64,000 nucleotides of DNA from Bacillus dicomae (GCF_006494425.1 NZ_VHIV01000008.1:95022-159021), one strand, 5' to 3'. Numbered from the stretch's first letter, positions 8,313 through 16,784 are shown. Numbers and translations: made by a program. The notes: generated by a model not told the origin, from the letters alone.

Positions 8313-9282
8313 CATTACAAGAAAAAACCAAGATACAATACAAGGATTTTCATCTTATTTATTAAATAAAGGGCGAAAACTCTCTACGATTAAACGATAT
8401 ATCTATGATGTAGAAAACTGTATGCAATGGCTGCAGCAATCAGGGAGATTCTCTGACTCTGATGAAATGAATTGGGAATCTCTATATAAGAAGGATTTCG
8501 AAGCATTTTTTAATTATTTAATAGAAGAACGCCAATACTCCGATAAAACGGTACATCGTATTTATATTGCTCTTAATAGACTGTATGAGTATTTAGATTT
8601 ACCAAGCCCGATTGAAAGTGTAATACATATAGCTCCACCTGATCGTGCATTGCGTACTGAAGATTTTATTTCTCCACAAGAAGGGCGACGCCTAAAAGAA
8701 GTATCTGCTTCATTGGAAGGACTAACAGAAAAGCAACGCTCTACTCGTCCAATGATTTTAAAGCGAAATCTTTCTATTATAATCTTGCTCCTAGACTACG
8801 GATTACCTTTACATGAACTTGTCTCTTTACGCATGAAACATGTTCATTTCGAGAACAATACACTATCAATACCTGAAGACACAAAAATTAATCGTACAAT
8901 CCAGTTAAAAGAAGAAGATAAATTACACTTATACAATTACTACAAAACGATTCCTGAACCTGTACGTCCTAGATATCACAGTGATGATCCACTCTTTGTT
9001 GCTTTTCACTTTAGGTTAGGGACTTATGTTTGGAGTTATGACGATGATGCACCTAAATTTCTGACGGAAATTTCCGTTCAAAAAATGATTCGTTTAGAGG
9101 TAAAACGTGCTAATCTTCGAAAGGGAATTTCAGCACAACACTTTCGAAACACCTTCATATTACAGATGTTCCAGCAGCAATGTACGGCTGAACATATCAT
9201 GAGACAAGTCGGCTTTAAAACTCATGAATCGCTAAAAAGATATCGTAAGTATTATACAAACTCTAACGAGAATAAAGGTTAA
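8305..9282 (+). CDS. Diverged tyrosine recombinase/integrase-like protein
   Basis: The frame is open from 8305, about 325 codons. The N-terminal core-binding domain (GFSSYLLNKGRKLSTIKRYIYDV) starts well before the first ATG at 8422, so a non-canonical start is likely. The catalytic domain is recognisable (LLDYGLPLHELVSLRMKHV, then ISAQHFRNTFILQMF and GFKTHESLKRYRKYY). However, the usual Arg I of the G-L-R-x-x-E-L box is Pro-Leu here, and the H-x-x-R box reads Q-H-F-R. The Tyr near the C-terminus is present. It may be a catalytically weak or regulatory recombinase working with the adjacent serine resolvase. Confidence 0.75.
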   Translation: MNNITRKNQDTIQGFSSYLLNKGRKLSTIKRYIYDVENCMQWLQQSGRFSDSDEMNWESLYKKDFEAFFNYLIEERQYSDKTVHRIYIALNRLYEYLDLPSPIESVIHIAPPDRALRTEDFISPQEGRRLKEVSASLEGLTEKQRSTRPMILKRNLSIIILLLDYGLPLHELVSLRMKHVHFENNTLSIPEDTKINRTIQLKEEDKLHLYNYYKTIPEPVRPRYHSDDPLFVAFHFRLGTYVWSYDDDAPKFLTEISVQKMIRLEVKRANLRKGISAQHFRNTFILQMFQQQCTAEHIMRQVGFKTHESLKRYRKYYTNSNENKG

Positions 9283-9353
9283 AACTCTGTACTTGCTATA
9301 TAAAAATTATATACCTGCAGTTTTTTAGATGAATGTAAGATGGGGCTGTTAAG

Positions 9354-9494
9354 ATGAAGAAAAATAAGGAGTCATATTCTATCCACGTATACACCTTGCG
9401 AGACAAAACTACTAAATCAATTAAAATTGAATCGTGGCGTTCATTAAGGGAAGAAATGCAGGTATTAGGTATAACAGATGGTTGTATTTCCTAA
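9354..9494 (+). CDS. Small hypothetical protein, 46 residues
   Basis: This short open frame begins MKKNKESYSIHVYTLRDKTT and ends ITDGCIS. Only a weak GGGG-containing ribosome site precedes it. It lies about 70 bp after the recombinase and just before a strong terminator, so it could be the last gene of that operon. It has a beta-strand pattern and no recognised motif. Confidence 0.45.
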   Translation: MKKNKESYSIHVYTLRDKTTKSIKIESWRSLREEMQVLGITDGCIS

Positions 9495-9517
9495 ATACAA
9501 ATGATTGAAATAAACAC

Positions 9518-9561
9518 AATTAAAAAAGCGCCATAACTTTTGTTATAGTGCTTTTTTAATT
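9518..9561. terminator. Terminator
   Basis: A near-perfect symmetric stem, AATTAAAAAAGCGCCATAAC pairing with GTTATAGTGCTTTTTTAATT. It ends the recombinase operon. A related hairpin lies at 12117-12155. Confidence 0.88.
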
Positions 9562-9632
9562 CGCTCTCTACTTATAGGAACAAACCAAGAGGAATCGGTA
9601 TAATGATATCTTATTCTCTTGCATTATGTGAT

Positions 9633-9699
9633 TTGAACCATACCTTGCCGCTTTGGCAAAGCTATGGTTCTTTTGTTTTGCGGCAAACTTATGGTTCAA
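9633..9699 (+). terminator. Terminator with a second copy of its 3' arm
   Basis: GAACCATA (9635-9642) and an inner TTGCC pair with GGCAA and TATGGTTC (9663-9670), followed by TTTTGTTTT. A second copy of the 3' arm (GGCAAACTTATGGTTCAAA, 9682-9700) follows. It could pair with the same 5' arm and prevent the terminator. This may be a switch, or simply a duplicated arm. Confidence 0.55.
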
Positions 9700-9762
9700 A
9701 AATAGAGCATGTCTATTTCTATGTATGCAATTCACTTGAATTTTTCAATTAATATTTTTATC

Positions 9763-9791
9763 TTGATAAATCACGATATTCCATGTAGGAT
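9763..9791 (+). promoter_or_regulatory. Promoter of the EamA leader
   Basis: -35 TTGATA (9763-9768), 17-bp spacer, -10 TAGGAT (9786-9791). Transcription would start near 9798 and include the leader peptide and attenuator. Confidence 0.55.
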
Positions 9792-9836
9792 GAAAAATTA
9801 TAGTATATTTTAGTATGAAATTAGAGGTGAATCAGT

Positions 9837-9893
9837 ATGTATTTGGCTCCATTATTTGAAAACGATGTACCAGTAGCACTTTTCCGCTCTTAA
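9837..9893 (+). CDS. 18-residue leader peptide
   Basis: ATG to TAA encodes MYLAPLFENDVPVALFRS, preceded by a good ribosome site AGAGGTGA at 9823-9830. The last codons (CGC TCT TAA) form the first arm of a chain of mutually exclusive hairpins that ends by hiding the ribosome site of the exporter. Short leader peptides of this type control Bacillus resistance and efflux genes through ribosome stalling. Confidence 0.65.
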   Translation: MYLAPLFENDVPVALFRS

Positions 9894-9964
9894 TAGAGAG
9901 AAAGTGACTACATCTCTCCGTTAGGGGCTTTATAGACCTATAGAAAAAGCGGAGGGTACAAAAA
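9880..9964 (+). promoter_or_regulatory. Translation attenuator before the EamA exporter
   Basis: Four complementary segments are visible: CTCT (9887-9890), AGAGAG (9895-9900), CTCTCCG (9914-9920) and CGGAGGG (9950-9956). The last contains the exporter ribosome site. Segments 3 and 4 form a 7-bp stem that hides it. If a stalled ribosome covers segment 1, segment 2 can pair with 3 and free segment 4. This is the logic of the ermC leader. The pairings are seen; the stalling trigger is unknown. Confidence 0.6.
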
Positions 9965-10843
9965 ATGAAAAACACCTTATTAGGTTCTTTATATTTAATT
10001 TTAGCTTCTAGTATTTGGGGCGGCATGTATGTTGTTGTTAAAGTATTAGTATCGGTCATTCCACCATTGGAACTTGTGTGGTTGCGTTATTTAGTGGCTA
10101 TTGTTGCACTTCTTATTATTGGATTTGTAACAAAACAAAAATGGCGCATTGAAAAGCGTTACTTTTTAATAATCATAACAATTGGAGTAATTGGTTATGC
10201 TATTTCGATTGTTACTCAAGAAACGGGTACAATGCTTTCTTCAGCACAGATGGGAGCCGTTATAACTTCTTCAACACCAGCGTTTATGGTGTTGTTTGCG
10301 TGGTTAATCCTTAAAGAACGGTTGACTTTTAAAAAAGGTATATCTGTTTGTTTAGCGACAATTGGAGTCATTATTATTGTCGGAATTGGTGACTTGAATA
10401 CATCAAGTGTGCTTGGCGGTATTTCTCTTCTTATTGCGGCTTTAACTTGGGCGCTTATGTCTGTTCTTGTTAAACGTTTGCCAAGTGATTATTCGCAAAT
10501 TGTGGTAACCACTTATTCCACCTTGGTAGCTTTAATTGTGTTAACTCCTTTTGTTTTACCAAGGTTACATGCAATTGATATCTCTCAGCTAACTCGACCA
10601 ACTATTTTGGGAGGACTTTTGTATTTAGGAATTATCTCAACGGCCGTTGCATTTTTACTTTGGAATCGAGGATTACAAATGCTTAATGCTTCAAGTGGAG
10701 GATTATTTTTCTTCTTTCAACCTGTTGTTGGAACATTGCTTGGATGGCTTATTCTTGGAGAAAAGATAGGTGTAACGTTTTGGGTAGGTTCTGCCTTAAT
10801 TTTGATAGGAGTTCTATTAGTTATTAGAGAGCAACAAGATTAA
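9965..10843 (+). CDS. EamA/DMT-superfamily transporter
   Basis: This 292-residue integral membrane protein has about ten hydrophobic helices in two similar halves, typical of the drug/metabolite transporter superfamily. Recognisable parts are ASSIWGGMYVVVK in the first half and AALTWALMSVLVKRLP with FFFQPVVGTLLGWLILGE in the second. It probably exports a small molecule or drug. Translation appears controlled by the leader peptide and SD-hiding hairpin directly upstream, which favours an inducible efflux role. CsaA follows about 60 bp later on the same strand. Confidence 0.85.
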   Translation: MKNTLLGSLYLILASSIWGGMYVVVKVLVSVIPPLELVWLRYLVAIVALLIIGFVTKQKWRIEKRYFLIIITIGVIGYAISIVTQETGTMLSSAQMGAVITSSTPAFMVLFAWLILKERLTFKKGISVCLATIGVIIIVGIGDLNTSSVLGGISLLIAALTWALMSVLVKRLPSDYSQIVVTTYSTLVALIVLTPFVLPRLHAIDISQLTRPTILGGLLYLGIISTAVAFLLWNRGLQMLNASSGGLFFFFQPVVGTLLGWLILGEKIGVTFWVGSALILIGVLLVIREQQD

Positions 10844-10906
10844 TTAAAGATTACTTCATTAATAAATAATTGTTTGTAGAATGATAATTTTTCAGGAGGA
10901 ATAAAT

Positions 10907-11236
10907 ATGGCAACTTTTGATGATTTTCAAAAAATAGATATGCGTGTAGGAGAGATCATCCGTGCAGAAGAATTCCCGAAAGCGAGAAAGCCAGCATATA
11001 AGCTTTGGGTTGATTTTGGTGATGAAATAGGAATTAAACAAAGTAGTGCGCAAATAACTGAATGTTATGAGCTATCCGATCTTATTGGTAAACAAGTACT
11101 TGGTGTAGTAAATTTCCCACCAATGTGGGTTGCTGGGTTTAGTTCGGAAGTATTAGTGATGGGTGTTTATGCAGAACAAGGTGTTGTACTGATAGAACCT
11201 CAACAAAAAGTAAAAAAAGGAGACAGATTGGGTTAA
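10907..11236 (+). CDS. csaA: CsaA, tRNA-binding-domain chaperone-like protein
   Basis: This 109-residue protein has the CsaA signature: FDDFQKIDMRVGEIIRAEEFP, then KLWVDFGDEIGIKQSSAQIT and VVNFPPMWVAGFSSEVLVMG. The fold is a homodimeric OB-type tRNA-binding domain. It is known in Bacillus as a secretion-related chaperone. The length is standard and the ribosome site CAGGAGGA is strong. It is usually chromosomal, so a copy next to an exporter on a plasmid suggests a captured gene pair. Confidence 0.93.
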   Translation: MATFDDFQKIDMRVGEIIRAEEFPKARKPAYKLWVDFGDEIGIKQSSAQITECYELSDLIGKQVLGVVNFPPMWVAGFSSEVLVMGVYAEQGVVLIEPQQKVKKGDRLG

Positions 11237-11290
11237 ATAGCTGTCACATTTATGTGTGATTAACATGACGTTTTTAGGTGAATAACAAAC

Positions 11291-11331
11291 AAAAAGGACA
11301 AACTTATACTAACTAGAGTTTGTCCTTTTTT
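11291..11331. terminator. Terminator after csaA
   Basis: AAAAAGGACAAACT and AGTTTGTCCTTTTT pair around a 12-base loop, with a T run on the right. Confidence 0.88.
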
Positions 11332-11494
11332 ATTTTTCAATCTATCTATAATTAGAGACAGATTAAAAAGCAATTTGGATTCTTTAATGAAAAAAGACAA
11401 TATCATCACTTTATTTTGCATTATTTTTTAGGAAAGCTTATGGGTTAACAACAAACTCACGGCAATATTATAAGTAAAGTAACCCATTACTTAG

Positions 11495-11932
11495 TTATGA
11501 ATTATTATTACTATTTTTAGTTAAATTATCTCTAATTCCCTCAAACCGTTTCTTACAAGAATCTACAAATATATCCATACCTATATATTTCTTATCGTCA
11601 GAATTTATAACTTTTTCCATTTCATTTTCACACTCTTTAATAGCCTGTTCAAGATATTTTAAAGCTAATTCTGGATTGTGTTTTAAATACTCCGAACCCG
11701 ATGGAGTTAAACCATAAGGAATACACCTTACTATATCTTTTATTTCTTCTTCTTTCTCATGTATTTTACCTTTTATTTTTTCCACCTGTTCTTCTGTCCA
11801 CCCTTTGTATGCACCTATATAATAAGCTGGCGCTTCAATTCTCCCTGCTTTCACTGCTTGATTTATCCCTTGCTTTGTCATCTCTAATTCCTCTGCCAAA
11901 TCAGCAGTTGAATATAATTTTTGTGTGCTCAT
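11495..11932 (-). CDS. HTH DNA-binding regulator
   Basis: This 145-residue protein starts with a MerR-like or excisionase-like helix-turn-helix (YSTADLAEELEMTKQGINQAVKAGRI). A helical, charged region follows (EEQVEKIKGKIHEKEEEIKD). No ligand domain is recognisable. It probably represses its own promoter, where an 8-bp inverted repeat is present. Confidence 0.7.
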   Translation of the reverse strand: MSTQKLYSTADLAEELEMTKQGINQAVKAGRIEAPAYYIGAYKGWTEEQVEKIKGKIHEKEEEIKDIVRCIPYGLTPSGSEYLKHNPELALKYLEQAIKECENEMEKVINSDDKKYIGMDIFVDSCKKRFEGIRDNLTKNSNNNS

Positions 11933-11953
11933 ATTAGCACCTCCTTGTTTTTT

Positions 11954-11984
11954 AGGTAAACGAAATTCTATAATTAGTTTACCT
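11954..11984 (-). promoter_or_regulatory. Operator-like inverted repeat
   Basis: AGGTAAAC (11954-11961) and GTTTACCT (11977-11984) are perfect inverted 8-mers with a 15-bp spacer, just upstream of the HTH gene. A further GTAAAC half-site lies near 12024. Confidence 0.55.
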
Positions 11985-12116
11985 TTAATAACTTGAGTTC
12001 ATTGTAACACCGTAGTTCACAAAAGTAAACATATTAATTCAATTTGTTTCACATCAAAAACATAAATCTGAATTTTTAAACAAAAAAATCATTCTAAACA
12101 CTTGAAATAAACCCAA

Positions 12117-12155
12117 ATAAAAAAGCGCCATAACGTTATGTTATAGCGCTTTTTA
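12117..12155. terminator. Terminator-like hairpin
   Basis: AAAAAAGCGCCATAAC pairs with GTTATAGCGCTTTTT around a 5-base loop. It is close in sequence to the hairpin at 9518-9561. No gene ends directly before it. Confidence 0.75.
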
Positions 12156-12290
12156 ACTTATATATTATATGTTACTTTTTATTACTGAATATTCAAATAT
12201 ATTTTTATCAAATTATATAAACTAACAATATTTGTAAAGTATGTTACGGTTGTTATGTAAACAGAAAAAATATTAAGGGGGATTTTTGTT

Positions 12291-12713
12291 ATGAAAAAAA
12301 CATTAGCTATTTCTGCAATTACTTTAGCTTTAACAGGTATGGGAGCAAGCTCATCATTTGCAAGCTACGAAAATGTAAGCGTTACACCGGAAAAATTTTC
12401 ACAAAGTAAAGCGGTCAAAGCAGCAACTCCACTTAAACAAGAGTTAACTTTAAAGAAAGGGGAAGCGACAACAAAAACATTTGAACATACGAAAAACGCA
12501 AACGTAAGGATTAGCATCACAAATAAATCTACTGGTGGTGTACATTGGTATCTAAAAGATTCGAAGGACAATGTAATTATGGATGAGCGTATGGCGAAGG
12601 GCGGATTTTACAAGAATGAATTTTACCTTAGCAAAGGTAAATATAAAATCAGAGTTGTTAGCGATAATAATGGAACTGGAAAAATTGAAGTAGGTGCTCG
12701 CACTTTGGAATAG
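12291..12713 (+). CDS. Small secreted protein
   Basis: This 140-residue exported protein has a signal peptide in residues 1-24 (MKKTLAISAITLALTG...SSFAS). The mature part looks like an all-beta domain (VRISITNKSTGGVHWYL, KGKYKIRVVSDNNGTGKIEVG), resembling the small beta-sandwich domains of secreted Bacillus proteins. The ribosome site AAGGGGGA is strong. It is monocistronic, between two terminators. The function is unknown. Confidence 0.7.
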   Translation: MKKTLAISAITLALTGMGASSSFASYENVSVTPEKFSQSKAVKAATPLKQELTLKKGEATTKTFEHTKNANVRISITNKSTGGVHWYLKDSKDNVIMDERMAKGGFYKNEFYLSKGKYKIRVVSDNNGTGKIEVGARTLE

Positions 12714-12759
12714 TATAAATAATAAAAGAAGCAAGATTTATTTTTACTTGAAATTTAAC

Positions 12760-12806
12760 AATGTGGACATGTACACATGTCCACATTTACACATGTGTAC
12801 ATTTTT
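12760..12806. terminator. Double palindrome terminator
   Basis: AATGTGGACATGT and ACATGTCCACATT form a 13-bp stem with a 2-base centre (12760-12787). A second palindrome TACACATGTGTA (12788-12799) and a T run follow. It lies between convergent genes. Confidence 0.7.
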
Positions 12807-13251
12807 AATAAAGGCTTGTAGCCAAAAATACAAAAGAATTAAATAAAACATGTGCTACTATTGGTACTTTAATATCCCTGGTCTTTTCATAACTCCATGC
12901 ATATAAACAACCATTTACAAAGTAAGGGAAGAAGAACCAATCAAAATGCACGGCTGCAAAGATACCATTAGCTATAATAATTGCTGTTGTACGATTAATC
13001 CGCTCAAATAGTGTTCCTATTCCAAACGGTAGAATCTTTCTGAAAATCCATTCTTCAATAATAGGAGCTAACAAAATTGGTACAATTAAATAGAAGATAT
13101 TCATTTCTACTTTTGCATTCACCTGTTCTGCATTGCCTGTATCAATTCCAAAATAGCCTTTTATATAGGAAAAAAAGAGACTGGACACAATAGCTAGTCC
13201 AGTCGTCATAAACACCCATTTTCCCTTTTCTACTACTCTTTTTACATTCAA
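12805..13251 (-). CDS. CPBP-family intramembrane protease
   Basis: This 148-residue multi-TM protein has the three Abi/CPBP motifs: EEWIFRK (E-E-x-x-x-R), FAAVHFDWF (F-x-x-x-H) and HVLFN (H-x-x-x-N). The family contains CAAX-type intramembrane glutamic proteases, some of which give bacteriocin self-immunity. At this size it holds only the core domain. It lies about 30 bp downstream of topB on the same strand, so it could be the last gene of the transfer operon. Confidence 0.85.
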   Translation of the reverse strand: MNVKRVVEKGKWVFMTTGLAIVSSLFFSYIKGYFGIDTGNAEQVNAKVEMNIFYLIVPILLAPIIEEWIFRKILPFGIGTLFERINRTTAIIIANGIFAAVHFDWFFFPYFVNGCLYAWSYEKTRDIKVPIVAHVLFNSFVFLATSLY

Positions 13252-13280
13252 CTTTCTTCTCCCCTTACTATAGTTCTTGT

Positions 13281-15422
13281 TTATTTTTTAGCAAATTCAA
13301 ATGTGATTTTCCCGCTGGAATCAAGCTTCAGATACGCATCAAATTCTTTTCCTGATTTTCCTTTCATCCCTTTAATCAATCCTGTTTTCTTACCTGCTAG
13401 TAATTTCTTAACATTTGCTTCGCTAATTTTCTTTGTTAAAAATTCGCTTGGAAGCGAGAACTTGCAACCTTCCTTATAACCTGTACAACCGTAAAATGTT
13501 TTGTGATTCACTATGTCTTTGCCACATTTCGGGCATTTCCCTACGGAATCCTTTGTTTTCATTTCTTGTACTTTGCTATCTATCTGAAGCTCACCAATTG
13601 ACTTCGTAGCGCCAACTATCAATTGCTTGGTGAATTCCCCTGTCTTCGCTACAAACACCTCTTTAGAGCCTTGTTTCTTCCCGATTTTACGCAAATACCC
13701 TTCCCATTGCGCTGTCATTTCAGGCTTCGCTAATAACGTTCCGCCCACGGCTTCGCAAAGAATTTCACCTTTCGGTGTAACTGTCACCTTATTCTTTTTC
13801 ACTTCTATATATTCTTGTTTTTTGAGCGTTTCAATGATGCCGGCTCGTGTTGCTTCCGTACCAAGTCCCTCTACTTCTTTTAGGATACTTTTACTTTCTT
13901 CATCCTCTACTGAAGCACCGCACGTTTTCATTAATGTAATGAGTTGCCCCTCTGTATAGGGCTTTGGTGGTGTTGTGATACCTTCTTTCGTTTGTATCTT
14001 CCCTTGTACAAGTTCGCCTTCTTGTACAACAGGAAGGAGGGATTCCCTGTCTTCGCTCTCTTCTTCGCTTGGTTGATCTGCTTTGTAAAGTTCTTTCCAT
14101 CCTAACGCTTTTTCCGCTTTTCCTTTTGTCGTAAACTCCAATCCATTCATATCTGTTGTAATAATTGTCTCTTCATATTCGTAAGGCGCATGGAACATGC
14201 CTAACACACTTTTTAACACTTCCATATACAAGTTACGTTGCTTGTCCGTTAATTGATCCACCTTTTGTTTCGAAGGAACATTTTTAGTCGCTATAACGGC
14301 ATAGTGCTCCTGTACTTTTTGATTATCAACGTAGCGTTTATTCGGCTCTAATGATTTTGGTTGGAAGGGTACTCCTATAATAGATTGATATCCCTCTAAA
14401 TTTCGTACCAAATAAGCAAATTCATTTTCTGTAATGAAATTACAGTCTGTTCGTGGATAGGTCACAAGTTTTGCTTCGTATAGCTCTTGAACAATTTTCA
14501 ACGTATCAGCAGGTGAATACTTGTACTTTTTGTTCGCTAAAGCCTGTAGGGAAGAAAGAGAGAACAACTTTGGCGCTTCTTGTTTCTTCGGCTTTACTTC
14601 CACGGATTTAACTGCGCCTTGCTGATTCCCTCCTTCAGACAGCTGATGTTTCTTCAATAGCGATGCCACATCATTTTTCGTTTGGAATCGCTCTTTGTAT
14701 CTTCCCTTGTATGTTCCGTTCATCCCTTTAAATTGCCCTTCTAATTCAAAGAAAGGCGCTGACTTAAAGTGTTTGATGTCCTGCTGCCGTTGGTTAATAA
14801 GACATAAAACAGGGGTTTGAACACGCCCAACGCTGTAAACACCTTGTACGCCTTTTTGACGTAATAACAGCGTATATAATCGGCTTGCATTCATACCAAT
14901 TGCCCAATCACTAATTTGACGAGCCTGTGCTTCAGCAAACATACTCTCAAACTCCGAGCCTTCCTTCAAGTTCTGAAATCCTTTTTTAATTTCATCAACT
15001 TCTAAGCTGTTGATCCAAAGGCGTTTCATTTTTTTAGAAGAACAACCTGCTTCTTGAATGATTAAACGTGCGATTGCTTCGCCCTCTCTATCAATATCCG
15101 TTGCGATTGTAATACAATCCGCTTCTTTCATTAGTTTCTTTACAATGTTGAACTGCTTTCTTTTATCAGCTGATACTTTATATCCGTAGCGCTCTGGTAA
15201 AATTGGCAATTGTGACATATCCCATTTTTCCCACTCTGCTTTATAATCTTGCGGTGCTTTCAGTTCAACTAAATGCCCGTATCCCCATGTGATATTCGCT
15301 CCATTCGGCATTAAGGAACAAGGCGCAATGGAGAAGTATCCATCCTTCTTCTCCACTTTCGGGAATGCTTCTGTATATGCTTTCGCTTGTGATGGTTTCT
15401 CCGCAATAATTAATGTAGTCAT
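13281..15422 (-). CDS. topB: DNA topoisomerase III
   Basis: This 713-residue type IA topoisomerase begins with a toprim domain (TTLIIAEKPSQAKAY... TIATDIDREGEAIARLI). It continues with the typical IGMNASRLYTLLLR and YSVGRVQTPVL segments. The active-site Tyr lies in TYPRTDCNFI. One C-terminal zinc ribbon is present (CPKCGKDIVNHKTFYGCTGYKEGC). Conjugative plasmids of Gram-positives often carry such an enzyme to handle DNA during transfer. It is the distal part of the minus-strand transfer region. Confidence 0.95.
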   Translation of the reverse strand: MTTLIIAEKPSQAKAYTEAFPKVEKKDGYFSIAPCSLMPNGANITWGYGHLVELKAPQDYKAEWEKWDMSQLPILPERYGYKVSADKRKQFNIVKKLMKEADCITIATDIDREGEAIARLIIQEAGCSSKKMKRLWINSLEVDEIKKGFQNLKEGSEFESMFAEAQARQISDWAIGMNASRLYTLLLRQKGVQGVYSVGRVQTPVLCLINQRQQDIKHFKSAPFFELEGQFKGMNGTYKGRYKERFQTKNDVASLLKKHQLSEGGNQQGAVKSVEVKPKKQEAPKLFSLSSLQALANKKYKYSPADTLKIVQELYEAKLVTYPRTDCNFITENEFAYLVRNLEGYQSIIGVPFQPKSLEPNKRYVDNQKVQEHYAVIATKNVPSKQKVDQLTDKQRNLYMEVLKSVLGMFHAPYEYEETIITTDMNGLEFTTKGKAEKALGWKELYKADQPSEEESEDRESLLPVVQEGELVQGKIQTKEGITTPPKPYTEGQLITLMKTCGASVEDEESKSILKEVEGLGTEATRAGIIETLKKQEYIEVKKNKVTVTPKGEILCEAVGGTLLAKPEMTAQWEGYLRKIGKKQGSKEVFVAKTGEFTKQLIVGATKSIGELQIDSKVQEMKTKDSVGKCPKCGKDIVNHKTFYGCTGYKEGCKFSLPSEFLTKKISEANVKKLLAGKKTGLIKGMKGKSGKEFDAYLKLDSSGKITFEFAKK

Positions 15423-15514
15423 ATGTATTACTTCCTCTCAATTATTTTTTAGTGAAAAACAAAAAGAGCAACATATCGCTATGTCGCCCTTCAAACAATC
15501 TCTATTCAACAAAT

Positions 15515-15547
15515 AAAAAAGCAGGAAGAATAAATCCCCCTGCTTTT
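15515..15547. terminator. Terminator
   Basis: AAAAAAGCAGG pairs with CCTGCTTTT across a 13-base loop. It lies between the toprim protein gene and topB. Confidence 0.7.
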
Positions 15548-15581
15548 ACAATTCTAATTTAATCATCGTTCTTTTATTTTG

Positions 15582-15684
15582 TATCATTACGAAGGTGAAC
15601 GAGTAAGAACTCCGCTGAATATGTGTCTATTTCTTTTCATTTATATCATTACGGAGGTGAAACAGAAAAAGAACTCCGCTGAAT
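15582..15684. repeat. Tandem ~40-bp repeat, 62-bp period
   Basis: Two units share TATCATTACG-A/G-AGGTGAA and AAGAACTCCGCTGAAT. They may form two stem-loops in the leader of topB on the minus strand. The role is unknown. Confidence 0.6.
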
Positions 15685-15732
15685 TGCTATATACCCATTA
15701 TATATTATTGTTTAATTATCATCAATTATTTT

Positions 15733-16767
15733 TTATCTTTCTATTCCTCGTTGTTGCAAGTATGCAGCCCTTCTTCCTTGCTCTCTTTGCTCTTGTTGTT
15801 TAGCTACACGTTTACACTCATCGTTCCAGTCCCATTTTTTCTCTTCAGACGGTGCTTGCGGATATTCCGGCTTAAACGCAACTATACTTCCATCATTCTT
15901 TTCATATCTAAAATGTATTAATCGTTCCACAAAAGCTTTACCTGCTTTGTCATTGTCTACACATAAAGAAAGACTGTCAGGAACATCACCAATCCGCTCT
16001 TGACTCTTCATATAATAATTAAATACAACCTGCGGTTTTAATCCTTCCATACTAACTAAATGGGTATCTTTGAGATCATGTTTATGGAGCGATACGTAAC
16101 TTAGTAAATCAATTGATGATTCAAAGAATTTTAGGTTTCGAGGTTCGCCCTGCAATACATTAAAACCGTAGTTAGCCGTAGAGTTTTTTTGTATACTTTT
16201 CCACGCCCCACGTTTGTATTTATCCGATTTTACAACGCCTTGCTCTGAACCACCCATTACCGCCCCTGTTTCACGGTCTTTCCATAGGAACAAGACATTG
16301 TTGTACTTATCTTGTTTAATGAGTCCTTTGTTATGCAATGCATCTACAACTTGCGGATCAATCTTTCTTTCCTCAATCAAATACTCTCTTGCTCTATCAA
16401 ATCGAGACACTTCTTTTTGTTCGAAATGCTCATAATCATAAGGCTCACTCACAAATGTAACTTCTGAAGCTTTTTCATAGTCCTGTTCTCCGTCCAGTAA
16501 TCGCTGCATCGCCCCAGGGAACGAAGCATCTTCTACCTCCTGTACAAACTTAATAATATTCCCGTTAACACCTCTACTGTTCCAATAGAACTGATTTTTC
16601 TTTCTATCAATAATGAGACTGTCATGTTCTGCTAAACGATAATAACGTTCACTGTCAGACTTTACAGGTATATCATTTTGCATACAATAATCTACAATAT
16701 CAAGGGATGCTGCCTTTTCAATTTCTTCTTCCGTATATCTTTTGATATTCTTCTTTTGTTGTTCCAT
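15733..16767 (-). CDS. Toprim-domain, primase-like conjugation protein
   Basis: This 344-residue protein begins with a region resembling DUF3991 or a CHC2-like primase N-terminus (DIVDYCMQNDIPVKSDSERYYR). A toprim-like part follows (LKFFESSIDLLSYVSL, then SLCVDNDKAGKAF with the acidic pair). It is probably a primase-like nucleic-acid enzyme for conjugative DNA processing. The C-terminus (GRRAAYLQQRGIER) resembles the tails of two neighbours and could be a transfer signal. Confidence 0.75.
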   Translation of the reverse strand: MEQQKKNIKRYTEEEIEKAASLDIVDYCMQNDIPVKSDSERYYRLAEHDSLIIDRKKNQFYWNSRGVNGNIIKFVQEVEDASFPGAMQRLLDGEQDYEKASEVTFVSEPYDYEHFEQKEVSRFDRAREYLIEERKIDPQVVDALHNKGLIKQDKYNNVLFLWKDRETGAVMGGSEQGVVKSDKYKRGAWKSIQKNSTANYGFNVLQGEPRNLKFFESSIDLLSYVSLHKHDLKDTHLVSMEGLKPQVVFNYYMKSQERIGDVPDSLSLCVDNDKAGKAFVERLIHFRYEKNDGSIVAFKPEYPQAPSEEKKWDWNDECKRVAKQQEQREQGRRAAYLQQRGIER

Positions 16768-16784
16768 GAAAATTCCTCCATTAA

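Larger units (their letters stand above)
15423..15732. other. Intergenic region with a tandem hairpin repeat
   Basis: No gene is seen. It contains a terminator (15515-15547) and two diverged copies of a ~40-bp unit (15582-15620 and 15644-15684). Each unit runs from TATCATTACG to GAACTCCGCTGAAT. In the second, CGGAG can pair with CTCCG. Confidence 0.6.

Noticed and set aside
13900-14100. 66-codon minus-strand open frame inside topB
   Set aside because: It is a frame-shifted shadow of the topoisomerase III coding sequence.
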